This document shows, piece after piece, positions 18,070 through 26,238 of a stretch of DNA of 64,000 bases. The DNA is from Burkholderia savannae. Its GTDB lineage: Bacteria; Pseudomonadota; Gammaproteobacteria; Burkholderiales; Burkholderiaceae. Made by a program: the position numbers and the translations under genes. The stretch covers positions 186,001-250,000 of the forward strand of contig NZ_CP013418.1 in NCBI RefSeq assembly GCF_001524445.2, in the 5' to 3' direction. The first letter of the stretch is position 1. The number at the start of each line of letters is the position of its first letter. Below the pieces are notes generated by a model, which was given only the letters and a program-made list of their open reading frames with translations, had not been told where the DNA came from and did no database searches.

Positions 18070-18666
18070 TCAAAGACGCAGATATTGCCGATGTGCGAAC
18101 GCGGCCTGCGCGTCGAAGCCGCCCGCGGGATTCGCGGGATTCGCGGGGCTTGCGGGATTCGCGCTCGGCGCATCGGTCGCGTCGCCGCGCGCGGCCGCGC
18201 CCGATTCGGGCAACTCCCAGACGCCCGTGCGCTCCGCGCGCTCCTTCGCGAGCATCACGTCGTGCTGCCGCTCGAGCGCGCGCACGAGCGCGACGGCCTG
18301 CGCGGGGCTGCCCGCCGCGAGCACCTCGTCGGCGGCGATCCGCCATTGCGGATCGCGCTTCAGTTGCAGCGCGAACGCGAGCAGCGCCTTGCCGTAGATC
18401 GCGGTCGTCGCGCCGCTCGCGATTTCCGCGAACACGCGCACGGCGTCGTCGAAATTGCCGAGCGCGACGTGCAGCATGCCGTCGAACATGTCGGCGGCGG
18501 GCAATTGCGGCGCGAGCACGCGCAGCGCGTCGATCAGCAGGCCGATGTCGTAGGGATCGGCGGCCGGGCCGCCGAGCGCGCCGCCGAGCGCCAGGCTCGC
18601 GGCGTCGATCAGTTCGTTCAGCGCCGCTTGGCTGCATCGCAGATAGGTCGGCCGGGATTCGTCCAT
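18070..18666 (-). CDS. hrpB1: T3SS HrpB1/HrpK family protein
   Basis: 198 residues from the ATG at 18666. Matches HrpB1/HrpK proteins: 'ALNELIDAASLAL' then 'DIGLLIDALRVLAPQLPAADMFDGMLHVALGNFDDAVRVFAEIA', a TPR-like helical repeat, and 'GKALLAFALQLKRDPQWRIAADEVLAAG'. The C-terminus has a short Pro/Ala/Asn repeat (ANPAxPANPA). In Hrp systems HrpB1 is a periplasmic, peptidoglycan-binding factor needed for secretion. First gene of the minus-strand operon, and a TTCG-N16-TTCG box lies about 100 bases upstream. Confidence 0.9.
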   Translation of the reverse strand: MDESRPTYLRCSQAALNELIDAASLALGGALGGPAADPYDIGLLIDALRVLAPQLPAADMFDGMLHVALGNFDDAVRVFAEIASGATTAIYGKALLAFALQLKRDPQWRIAADEVLAAGSPAQAVALVRALERQHDVMLAKERAERTGVWELPESGAAARGDATDAPSANPASPANPANPAGGFDAQAAFAHRQYLRL

Positions 18667-18766
18667 GGTGTGCGCTCCGTGTCGCCGCGCGAGCGGCGCA
18701 TGTCGTTGATGGAAAAGCGTATGGGGCGCAAGGTAGCAGCGCGGGGCGGCCGCTCGGCCGCCGACG

Positions 18767-18790
18767 CGAAGCGCGCGCATGCGATGCGAA
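18767..18790 (-). promoter_or_regulatory. hrpII/PIP-type box for the hrpB1-hrcT operon
   Basis: On the minus strand TTCG (18790-18787), 16 bases, TTCG (18770-18767), a perfect TTCG-N16-TTCG. A TACCTT -10-like hexamer lies 31 bases downstream (18735-18730), and the hrpB1 ATG about 100 bases downstream. This is the known binding element of HrpB/HrpX-type AraC activators. Confidence 0.8.
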
Positions 18791-18803
18791 GCGCCGCGCG
18801 CGC

Positions 18804-18827
18804 TTCGCGTCGGGCGGCGCGGCTTCG
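18804..18827 (+). promoter_or_regulatory. hrpII/PIP-type box for the hrcU operon
   Basis: TTCG (18804-18807), 16 bases, TTCG (18824-18827). A TAACGT hexamer at 18860-18865, 32 bases downstream, fits the YANNRT -10 element found 30-32 bases after functional PIP boxes. The hrcU ATG is 74 bases after the box. It is back to back with the box for hrpB1. Confidence 0.85.
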
Positions 18828-18901
18828 GGCCGGCGCGCGCGCGCGGCGCGCCGCGCCATTAACGTACGCACCGTGTCCGACTCTCGACAGGAACGGCGGC
18901 G

Positions 18902-19984
18902 ATGGCCGAAGAGAAAACCGAAGAGCCTTCCGAGCGCAAGCTGAAGAAGGCCCGCGAGAAGGGGCAGGTCGCGAAAAGCAAGGACGTCGCGGACGCGGTG
19001 ACGCTCGCGGCCGCGATCGGCGTGCTGACGGCGGGCGAATCGATGCTGACGGGCGGCCTCGTGCGCGCGATGCGCACCGCGCTCGATTTCGTGCACGGCG
19101 AGCGCACGCCGCAGGCGACGCTCGCCGCGCTGCACGACCTCGCCGCGAGCGCCGCGCTGACGATGCTGCCGTTCGCCGCCGCGGCGATCGTCGCGGGCGT
19201 CGCGTCGCAGGCGCCGCAGGCGGGTTTCATGGTCACGCTCGAGCCCGTGATGCCGAAGTTCGACGCGATCAATCCGATGGCGGGCATCAAGCGGATCTTC
19301 TCGCTGAAGTCGCTGCTCGAGCTCGTGAAGATGATCGTCAAGGCGGTGGTGCTCGCGTGCGTGATCTGGAAGATGATGACGTCGCTGTTTCCGCTCGTCG
19401 TCGCGAGCGTGTACGAAGCGACGCCGCAACTGTCGCGCGTGCTGTGGACGGTGCTGATGAAGCTGTTCGGCGTCGTCGCGCTCGTCGTCACGGTGTTCGC
19501 GGCGGCCGATTACAAGATCGCGCGCGTGATGTTCATCCGCGACAACCGGATGACGAAGGAAGAGGCGAAGCGCGAGCACAAGGAAAGCGAAGGCGATCCG
19601 CACACGAAGGGCGAGCGCCGCCGCCTCGCGCGCGAGATCGCGACGAGCGCACCCGCGCGGCAGAACGTCGGGCAGGCGAGCGTGCTCGTCGTCAACCCGA
19701 CGCACTACGCGGTCGCGATCCGCTACGCGCCCGACGAGCATCCGCTGCCGCGCGTGATCGAGAAAGCCGTCGACGACGGCGCGCTCGCGCTGCGCCGTCA
19801 CGCGCACGCGCTCGGCGTGCCGATCGTCGGCAATCCGCCGGTCGCGCGCGCGCTGTACCGCATCGAGCGCGACGCGGCGATTCCCGAAGAACTGTTCGAA
19901 ACGGTGGCCGCGATCCTGCGCTGGGTCGAATCGGTCGCGCCCACGCGCGCCGCCGCCGTCGTTCCCTCCGCGAGGTCGTCATGA
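18902..19984 (+). CDS. hrcU: T3SS export switch protein SctU
   Basis: 360 residues. The N-terminus 'MAEEKTEEPSERKLKKAREKGQVAKSKD' is the family signature. Four membrane segments span about 30-210, and the autocleavage motif NPTH is at residues 265-268 ('VLVVNPTHYAVAIRY'). Cleavage at Asn-Pro lets the gate switch from early to late substrates. First gene of the plus-strand operon. Its stop overlaps the hrcV start (ATGA). Confidence 0.97.
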   Translation: MAEEKTEEPSERKLKKAREKGQVAKSKDVADAVTLAAAIGVLTAGESMLTGGLVRAMRTALDFVHGERTPQATLAALHDLAASAALTMLPFAAAAIVAGVASQAPQAGFMVTLEPVMPKFDAINPMAGIKRIFSLKSLLELVKMIVKAVVLACVIWKMMTSLFPLVVASVYEATPQLSRVLWTVLMKLFGVVALVVTVFAAADYKIARVMFIRDNRMTKEEAKREHKESEGDPHTKGERRRLAREIATSAPARQNVGQASVLVVNPTHYAVAIRYAPDEHPLPRVIEKAVDDGALALRRHAHALGVPIVGNPPVARALYRIERDAAIPEELFETVAAILRWVESVAPTRAAAVVPSARSS

Positions 19985-22053
19985 CGCTGAAAACCCTCAA
20001 GCTTCCCGCCGGCGGCGAGGTCGGCATCACGGTGCTGGTCGTCGCGATCGTGTCGCTGATGATCCTGCCGCTGCCGCCCGAGGTGATCGACGTGCTGCTC
20101 GGCGTCAACATTGCGATCAGCGTCACGCTGCTGATGGTGACGATGTACGTCGGCAGCATCGTGTCGCTGTCGGTGTTTCCGTCGGTCCTGCTGTTCACGA
20201 CCCTGTACCGGTTATCGCTGAACATCGCGTCGACGAAGTCGATCCTGCTGCACGCGAACGCGGGCGACATCATCGAGAGCTTCGGCGAGCTCGTCGTCGG
20301 CGGCAATCTCGTCGTCGGCCTCGTCGTGTTCCTGATCATCACGACGGTGCAGTTCATCGTGATCGCGAAGGGCTCGGAGCGCGTCGCCGAAGTCGGCGCG
20401 CGCTTCACGCTCGACGCGATGCCCGGCAAGCAGATGAGCATCGACGCGGACCTGCGCGCGAACATCCTGACGCCCGACGAGGCGCGCCGCAAGCGCGCGA
20501 CGCTCGCGAAGGAGAGCCAGTTGCACGGCGGGATGGACGGCGCGATGAAGTTCGTCAAGGGCGACGCGATCGCGGGGCTCATCATCACGCTCGTGAACAT
20601 CGTCGCGGGCATCGCGATCGGCGTGATGTATCACGGGATGACGGCGGGGGAAGCGGCGAACCGCTTCTCGATCCTGTCGGTCGGCGACGCGATGGTGTCG
20701 CAGATTCCGTCGCTGCTGATCTCGGTCGCGGCGGGCGTGATGATCACGCGCGTCGCCGACGATCACGACGAGGGCGAAGGTGCGTCGCTCGGCTCGGAGA
20801 TCGCGCGGCAGCTCGGCGGCAGCCATCGCGCGCTGTATTTCGCGGCGGTGCTGCTGATCGGCTTCGCCGCCGTGCCGGGCTTTCCGGCCGCGCTGTTCGC
20901 GCTGCTGTCGGCCACGCTCGCGTTCGCCGGCTACCGGCTGCAGAAGGGCGCGCGCCGCACGGCCGCGCGCGGCGAGCCGGTGATCGCGCTGCAGCGCGCG
21001 GGCGCGAAGAGCGGCACGCCGTCGATCCTGCCGCGCGCGCCGCTCTTCACGTGCGCGATCGGCGTGCGCGTCGCGCCGGATCTCGTCGCGCGGCTCGCGC
21101 CCGCCGCGCTCGATCGCGCGTTCGACGAGGAGCGCGCGAAGCTGCAGGAGGAGCAGGGGCTGCCGTTTCCCGGCATCACGCTGTGGACGAGCGGCGCGCT
21201 GCCCGAGGCGACGTGCGAGATCCTGATGCGCGACGTGCCGCAGGCGCGGCTCGAACTGCCGGCCGACCAGACGATGCTGCCCGACGCGGCGTCGGATGCG
21301 GCGCTCGCCGGCCGCTGCACGAAGCGCGGGCCCGCGGGCGGCCTCGCCGAGAGCTACTGGATCGACGACAAGGCGGTGCCGGCCGGCGCGCGCGCATGGC
21401 GCGCCGAGCAGGTGATCGCGCACGAGACGATCGCGCTGCTCAGGCGCAACGCGCATCTGTTCCTCGGCATTCAGGAAACCCAATGGATTCTCGATCAGCT
21501 CGGCGCCGATTATCCGGGGCTCGTCGCCGAAGTGCAGAAGGCGCTGCCGACGCAGCGGATCGCGGATGTGCTGCGCCGCCTGCTCGAAGAGCACATCCCG
21601 ATCCGCAACGCGCGCGACATCATGGAGAGCCTCGTCGCGTGGGGGCCGAAGGAGAAGGACATGCTGATGCTCGCCGAATACGTGCGCGGCGACCTGTCGC
21701 GCTATCTCGCGTATCGCGCGGCGCGCGGCGCGCGACGGCTGCCGGCCGTGCTGCTCGACTTGCCGGTGGAGCAGCACATCCGGCAGTCGATCAAGCAGAC
21801 GCCCGCGGGCAACTTCCTCGCGCTGCCGCCCGAGCAGGTGCGCTATCTCGTCGACAGCGTCGCGTCGTTCGTCGGCGAGACGCCGCGCGACGACGTCGCG
21901 CTCGTCACGTCGATGGACGTGCGCCGCTACACGCGGCGGATGATCGAGGCGCGGCTCGGCTGGTTGCCCGTCTATTCGTATCAGGAGCTCGGCGACCAGG
22001 TCGAATTGCAGCCGGTCGGCCGCGTGACGATGCCGACGGCGGCGCACGCATGA
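19981..22053 (+). CDS. hrcV: T3SS major export gate SctV
   Basis: 690 residues, full length. Eight or so N-terminal membrane helices include the FHIPEP-family core 'LFTTLYRLSLNIASTKSILL', 'FVKGDAIAGLIITLVNIVAG' and 'AMVSQIPSLLISVAAGVMITRV'. The cytoplasmic domain (about 340-690) forms the nonameric export ring and keeps 'VIAHETIALLRRNAHLFLGIQETQWIL' and 'GDLSRYL'. Overlaps hrcU and hpaP by four bases on each side. Confidence 0.97.
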   Translation: MTLKTLKLPAGGEVGITVLVVAIVSLMILPLPPEVIDVLLGVNIAISVTLLMVTMYVGSIVSLSVFPSVLLFTTLYRLSLNIASTKSILLHANAGDIIESFGELVVGGNLVVGLVVFLIITTVQFIVIAKGSERVAEVGARFTLDAMPGKQMSIDADLRANILTPDEARRKRATLAKESQLHGGMDGAMKFVKGDAIAGLIITLVNIVAGIAIGVMYHGMTAGEAANRFSILSVGDAMVSQIPSLLISVAAGVMITRVADDHDEGEGASLGSEIARQLGGSHRALYFAAVLLIGFAAVPGFPAALFALLSATLAFAGYRLQKGARRTAARGEPVIALQRAGAKSGTPSILPRAPLFTCAIGVRVAPDLVARLAPAALDRAFDEERAKLQEEQGLPFPGITLWTSGALPEATCEILMRDVPQARLELPADQTMLPDAASDAALAGRCTKRGPAGGLAESYWIDDKAVPAGARAWRAEQVIAHETIALLRRNAHLFLGIQETQWILDQLGADYPGLVAEVQKALPTQRIADVLRRLLEEHIPIRNARDIMESLVAWGPKEKDMLMLAEYVRGDLSRYLAYRAARGARRLPAVLLDLPVEQHIRQSIKQTPAGNFLALPPEQVRYLVDSVASFVGETPRDDVALVTSMDVRRYTRRMIEARLGWLPVYSYQELGDQVELQPVGRVTMPTAAHA

Positions 22054-22658
22054 GCGCCGCTGATCTGAGGCCGGTGCGGATCATCGCGGGCGAGCCGGCC
22101 GCCGGGCCGGACGGCGCGTTCCCGGCGCACACGGCGCGGCGGGGTTTCGACTATGCGCAATTGCTGCGGCGCGCGCGCGTCGCGCCGGCCGGCGAGCGCG
22201 CGTCGGCCGGCGACGAACGGCGGCGCGACGCATCGCCGCCATGGCGCGACGGCGCGCCGCCGCCGATCGAGCGCGATCCGGCCGCGCTGCCGGATGCGGC
22301 CGGGCGCGAGGCGATGGCGCGCGCGTGCGCGGGCTCCGGCGCGTTCGTCAATCAGGTGTTCGCGCAGCGCGAGCGGATGGTGCGCGTCGCCGAGGCGCTC
22401 GCGGCCGAGATCGCCGCGCTGTGCGGCGACGACGCGGGAAGCCAGTGGGCGATCAGCCTGCCGCTCGCGCCCGCGCTGCTGCCGGACACGGTGCTGCATC
22501 TCGTTCTTTCGCGTTTCGACTTGCGGCTTCGGTTCGAGACGCCGGACGCGGCGACGCGGCACTTACTCTGCACGCATGGCGCGACCCTGCACGCGCGACT
22601 CGACACGCTGCTCGCGCATTGCGGCGCGCCGCGCACGATCGAGATCGACGTGGGCTGA
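22050..22658 (+). CDS. hpaP: T3SS substrate-specificity/control protein, HpaP/SctP type
   Basis: 202 residues. The N-terminus is Arg/Ala/Asp-rich and disordered; the conserved part is at the C-terminus ('FVNQVFAQRERMVRVAEALAAEIAALCG', then 'WAISLPLAPALLPDTVLHLVLSRFDLRLRFET'). HpaP/HpaC/HrpP proteins follow hrcV in the hrpC operons of Xanthomonas and Ralstonia and control the switch from pilus to effector export through SctU. The 12-base repeat array begins about 20 bases after its stop. Confidence 0.8.
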   Translation: MSAADLRPVRIIAGEPAAGPDGAFPAHTARRGFDYAQLLRRARVAPAGERASAGDERRRDASPPWRDGAPPPIERDPAALPDAAGREAMARACAGSGAFVNQVFAQRERMVRVAEALAAEIAALCGDDAGSQWAISLPLAPALLPDTVLHLVLSRFDLRLRFETPDAATRHLLCTHGATLHARLDTLLAHCGAPRTIEIDVG

Positions 22659-22680
22659 GCAAGCGCGTAGCCGGACCCGC

Positions 22681-22871
22681 AAGTAAACCCGTAAGCAAAC
22701 CCGTAAGCAAACCCGTAAGCAAACCCGCAAGCGAACCCGCAGGCGAACCCGCAAGCGGACCCGCAAGCGAACCCGCAAGCGAACCCGCAAGCGAACCCGC
22801 AAGCGAACCCGCAAGCGAACCCGTAAGCGAACCCGTAAGCGAACCCGTAAGCAAACCCGTAAGCAAACCCG
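22681..22871. repeat. 12-base tandem repeat array between hpaP and hrcQ
   Basis: About 16 copies of a 12-base unit, consensus AAGCGAACCCGC with AAGCAAACCCGT variants at both ends of the array. It fills the gap between hpaP and the hrcQ ATG at 22885, ending 13 bases before the start where the ribosome site should be. A frame through it could read KPVS/EPAS repeats, but no start or ribosome site supports a protein. Confidence 0.85.
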
Positions 22872-22884
22872 ACTATCCGCGACG

Positions 22885-24153
22885 ATGGATACCGAGCCGA
22901 TCGAACTGGAACCCGACACCGCCGCGCCGCCCGGCATCGACGCCGCGCTGCCGCTGCCCGCGTGCAGCGCGTTCGACGCGGCGCTCGCGCGCCTGATCGC
23001 CGACGCGCGGCTCGCCGCGTGGCTCGCGCGCTTTCCGACGTTGTCCGACTGGCGCGCGGCGACGCACGAGCGGCCGCGCTTCGAGCGCCCCGGCGTGCTC
23101 GATCTGCGATTGAACGGCGCGAGCGCGCGCGTCGCGATCGACCTCGCTGCGTTTCCGGCGCTCGACGTCGTCGCGGCGCCTGCGCTGGATGCGCGCGGCG
23201 ACGACGCGAGCCTGTCGCTGCGCACCGCGCTCGCGTCGACGCTGCTCGCGCCGCTCGTCGCCGCGTTCGCGGCGGCGGGGCTCGCCGGCGTGACGATCGG
23301 CGGGCTGCGCGCCGCGCCTGCGGCGGCGCTCGACGCGACGCGCTGCGTGTTGACGTTCGCGCTCGACGGCATGCCGATGCGCTGCGCGCTGCTCGATGCG
23401 CAGACGCCGTGGCTCGACGCGCTCGCGGCGCGGCTGCCACGCGAGCGGCCGCGCGGCGCGGCGACGGGCGCGCTCGCGCGCGTGCGTCTGCCCGGCCGTG
23501 TGCGGCTCGGCTCGCGCGCGCTGCCGCTCGCGGTGCTGCGTAGCCTGCGGCCGGGCGACGTGCTGCTGGACATGGTGCCGTCCGCGCTCGGCGGCGCGCG
23601 CTCGGGCCCGCTGCACGCGTGGTGGGGTGCGCGCGGCGCGACGCAATGGCACGCAACCGTTCTGATCGAGGGAACCACGATGACGATGACCGAAACGCCC
23701 GACACCGCCGACGATCTCGACGAGCCGATCGTCGCGGGCGACTTGGCGGCGGATTCGCCGGCAGATTTTCCGGCCGATTCACAAGCCGCTTTACCGGCGG
23801 TTTCTCCGGCCACTTCAGCAGCCGCTTCACCAACCGCTTCGCTGACCGCTGCGCCACCCACTTCGCCACCCGCATCGCCGGGCGAAGACGCGCCGCCCGC
23901 CGCGCCCGAGGCGGCCGCCCTCGGCGACGTCGCTCTGCCCGTGCACGTCGAGATCGACACGCTGTCGCTGTCGATCGCCGAGCTGGCCGCGCTGCGCCCG
24001 GGCTACGTGCTCGAGCTGCCGCTCGCCGCGCGCGACGTGCCGGTGCGGCTCGTCGCGTACGGCCAGGCGATCGGCGGCGGCAGGCTCGTCGCGGTGGGCG
24101 CGCATCTCGGCGTGCGGATCGACCGGATGGCGGGCGACGATGGTTCAGTTTAA
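22885..24153 (+). CDS. hrcQ: T3SS C-ring/sorting platform protein SctQ
   Basis: 422 residues, longer than the 300-350 usual for HrcQ. The N-terminal domain (about 1-265) includes 'GRVRLGSRALPLAVLRSLRPGDVLLDM', a first SpoA-like domain. A Pro/Ala/Ser-rich linker follows (about 278-335), then the C-terminal SpoA domain ('ALPVHVEIDTLSLSIAELAALRPGYVLELPL', 'GGGRLVAVGAHLGVRID'). It forms the cytoplasmic sorting platform with SctK, SctL and the ATPase. No clear ribosome site lies before the ATG because the repeat array ends there. Overlaps hrcR by 14 bases. Confidence 0.92.
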   Translation: MDTEPIELEPDTAAPPGIDAALPLPACSAFDAALARLIADARLAAWLARFPTLSDWRAATHERPRFERPGVLDLRLNGASARVAIDLAAFPALDVVAAPALDARGDDASLSLRTALASTLLAPLVAAFAAAGLAGVTIGGLRAAPAAALDATRCVLTFALDGMPMRCALLDAQTPWLDALAARLPRERPRGAATGALARVRLPGRVRLGSRALPLAVLRSLRPGDVLLDMVPSALGGARSGPLHAWWGARGATQWHATVLIEGTTMTMTETPDTADDLDEPIVAGDLAADSPADFPADSQAALPAVSPATSAAASPTASLTAAPPTSPPASPGEDAPPAAPEAAALGDVALPVHVEIDTLSLSIAELAALRPGYVLELPLAARDVPVRLVAYGQAIGGGRLVAVGAHLGVRIDRMAGDDGSV

Positions 24154-24790
24154 CGACATCACCGGCCTCCTGATCGCCGTGCTCGTGATGAGCATGGTGC
24201 CGTTCATCGCGATGGTGGTCACGTCGTACGCGAAAGTCGTCGTCGTGCTCGGGCTGTTGCGCAACGCGCTCGGCGTGCAGCAGGTGCCGCCGAACATGGT
24301 GCTCAACGGCATCGCGATCCTCGTGTCGCTGTACATCATGGCGCCGATCGGATTCGCCGCGCAGCAGCAGCTGCAGGGGCAGGCGCTGTCGCCGCAGCCG
24401 ACGCAGGCGATGCTGCAGGCGTTCGGCGCGGCGAAGGAGCCGTTCCGCCAGTTCCTCGCCGCGCACTCGCGCGAGCGCGAGAAGCGCTTCTTCCTGCGCT
24501 CCGCGTCGGTGGTCTGGCCGAAGGCCGCGGCCGCGCAACTGCGCGCAGACGATCTGATCGTGCTCGCGCCCGCGTTCACGCTCGCACAGATGACCGACGC
24601 GTTTCGCATCGGCTTCATCCTGTATATCGCGTTCATCATCGTCGATCTCGTGATCGCGAACGTGCTGATGTCGATGGGGATGAACCAGGTGCAGCCGACC
24701 AACGTCGCGATCCCGTTCAAGCTGATGCTGTTCGTCGTGATGGACGGCTGGTCGACGCTCGTGCACGGCCTCGTGCTGACCTATTCCTGA
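24140..24790 (+). CDS. hrcR: T3SS export apparatus protein SctR
   Basis: 216 residues, typical length. Signature segments: 'IAMVVTSYAKVVVVLGLLRNALGVQQVPPNMVLNGIAILVSLYIMAPI', 'LAPAFTLAQMTDAFRIGFILYIAFIIVDLVIANVLMSMGM' and 'PFKLMLFVVMDGWSTLVHGLV'. Five copies build the export gate with SctS and SctT. The start overlaps the end of hrcQ. Confidence 0.97.
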   Translation: MVQFNDITGLLIAVLVMSMVPFIAMVVTSYAKVVVVLGLLRNALGVQQVPPNMVLNGIAILVSLYIMAPIGFAAQQQLQGQALSPQPTQAMLQAFGAAKEPFRQFLAAHSREREKRFFLRSASVVWPKAAAAQLRADDLIVLAPAFTLAQMTDAFRIGFILYIAFIIVDLVIANVLMSMGMNQVQPTNVAIPFKLMLFVVMDGWSTLVHGLVLTYS

Positions 24791-24794
24791 TTCA

Positions 24795-24843
24795 CGCTTA
24801 CCGCTTACCGCGTACCGCTTACCGCTTACCGCTTACCGCTTAC
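24795..24843. repeat. Heptamer repeat (CGCTTAC)x7 between hrcR and hrcS
   Basis: Seven tandem copies of CGCTTAC (one copy CGCGTAC) lie immediately before the hrcS ribosome site (CGAGGAG at about 24850). A 7-base unit in the leader could change length by slippage and alter spacing or mRNA structure. Confidence 0.85.
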
Positions 24844-24865
24844 CGATTCCGAGGAGATTCGCCCG

Positions 24866-25129
24866 ATGGAAATCGACGACCTGATCCGGCTCACGTCGCA
24901 AGGCATGATGCTGTGTCTCTACATCTCGCTGCCCGTCGTGCTCGTCGCGGCCGCATCCGGCCTCGCGATCTCGTTCCTGCAGGCGATCACGTCGCTGCAG
25001 GAGCAGAGCATCTCGTACGGCGTGAAGCTCGTCGCGGTGACGGTGACGGTTGCGATCGCCGGGCCGTGGGCGGCCGCCGAGATCCTGCATTTCGCGCAGC
25101 AGCTCTTGTCCGCGGCGGTGCCGTCATGA
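24866..25129 (+). CDS. hrcS: T3SS export apparatus protein SctS
   Basis: 87 residues, normal size. Two membrane hairpin helices, 'LCLYISLPVVLVAAASGLAISFLQAITSLQEQSISYGVKLV' and 'TVTVAIAGPWAAAEILHFAQQLL', match the SctS/FliQ family. GAGGAG precedes the ATG. The stop overlaps the next gene by four bases. Confidence 0.96.
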   Translation: MEIDDLIRLTSQGMMLCLYISLPVVLVAAASGLAISFLQAITSLQEQSISYGVKLVAVTVTVAIAGPWAAAEILHFAQQLLSAAVPS

Positions 25130-26052
25130 GCCGCATCACGCGCGCGATCGCGCAAGCACTCCACGCGGCGAAGCCCGATCCGAGGCGGCGCCGGCCGGCG
25201 CGCGCGCGCGTCGCGACGACCTACGGCAAGTACGGCACGCGCTTTACGTATTCGAACGGCTATCAGGCGAGCGTGATCGCCGCGCGCAGCCAGATGCTCG
25301 CGAAGCTGAAGCCGCGCGCGCGGGCGGCGGCGGCGGGTTCGCGCGGGCGTCGCCGCGCCGATAGCCGGTCTGAAGCGTTCGACGGCGGCGACGAATCGTC
25401 GGTGCCGCATGCGCACGTCGCGCCGCATGACGAGCGCGACCGGCAGTCGGGCGGCCGGGGCGGCGGAGGGCAGCAGCGCGAGCAGGAGGAGCGCGACGGC
25501 GAATCGGCGAGCGTCCTTGCGCTGCCGCGCGTGCGCGCGGCGCGCACGCGGCCGGGGCTCGCGCCCGCGCAGCGTGCACTCGCCAACCTCGCGCGCACGC
25601 CGGCAGGTGCCGCCGAGCGCGAGCAGGCGCTGCGGCATCTGTGGGCCGATACGTTGCTTCAGCTCGGCCGGTGTGTCGACGCGGAGCCGGGCGCGCGCAT
25701 CACGGCGGCGCTGCTGAGTCACAGCGCGGACCTGCTCGCCGCCCGCCTGCGCACCGGGCCGTGGACGCCGATCGGCTGGAGCGGGGTGAAGCAGCTGCTG
25801 CTCGACGCGACGCGAAGCGTGCGCGCCGCGCCGCGCGATGCGGCGGCCGAGCGCGGCGACCGCGCGAGCACGCACTACCTGCTGCTGCCGCTGATGGTGT
25901 TCAACGCGGAGCGGCCGTCGACGAATGCGCAGCTCGCTCGCGCGATCGCGAGTGTGCAGACGCTGCGCGGCGGCGTATCCGCGATTGAGCGGGTTGCACA
26001 GCGGGCGACACAGCGGGCCGCACAGCGTGGCGCGCCGCGGCCGCGATCGTGA
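25126..26052 (+). CDS. T3SS accessory protein at the hpaA/hrpV position
   Basis: 308 residues, ATG overlapping the hrcS stop. N-terminus is strongly basic (residues 1-75, with 'RRRRPARARVATTYGKYGTRFTYSNGYQASVIAARSQML'). The middle is a disordered Gly/Gln/Glu region. The C-terminal half is helical ('REQALRHLWADTLLQLGRCVDAEPGARITAALLSHSADLLAARL'). Xanthomonas HpaA and Ralstonia HrpV occupy this slot between hrcS and the sctD gene. HpaA is a secretion control protein and substrate with nuclear-localisation-like basic stretches. Sequence evidence is limited, so I assign by position. The C-terminal RATQRAAQR end looks repetitive. Confidence 0.65.
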   Translation: MSRITRAIAQALHAAKPDPRRRRPARARVATTYGKYGTRFTYSNGYQASVIAARSQMLAKLKPRARAAAAGSRGRRRADSRSEAFDGGDESSVPHAHVAPHDERDRQSGGRGGGGQQREQEERDGESASVLALPRVRAARTRPGLAPAQRALANLARTPAGAAEREQALRHLWADTLLQLGRCVDAEPGARITAALLSHSADLLAARLRTGPWTPIGWSGVKQLLLDATRSVRAAPRDAAAERGDRASTHYLLLPLMVFNAERPSTNAQLARAIASVQTLRGGVSAIERVAQRATQRAAQRGAPRPRS

Positions 26053-26238
26053 GCGTCGCGGCGCGGGCGGCGCTTCGCAAACGCGGCGGCGAATTCGCGC
26101 GACGCACGAACCGCGGCACCGCATCGAACTATTCTGGCTACATCGACGAACGACGCGGCGCGATCGAAGCGACGCACGGATCGCGATCGATTCGATCGAT
26201 GCCAATGAAACGCACGATGCAAGGACAAGGAGCAACCG

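Noticed and set aside
22681..22871. CRISPR array
   Set aside because: The 12-base units are directly adjacent with no spacers and no cas genes nearby. The same holds for the arrays at 24795, 28484, 35341 and 53811.
22241..22996. Possible repeat protein reading KPVS/EPAS through the 12-base array
   Set aside because: No ribosome site or plausible start. Outside the array the frame is an Arg-rich shadow of hpaP and hrcQ.
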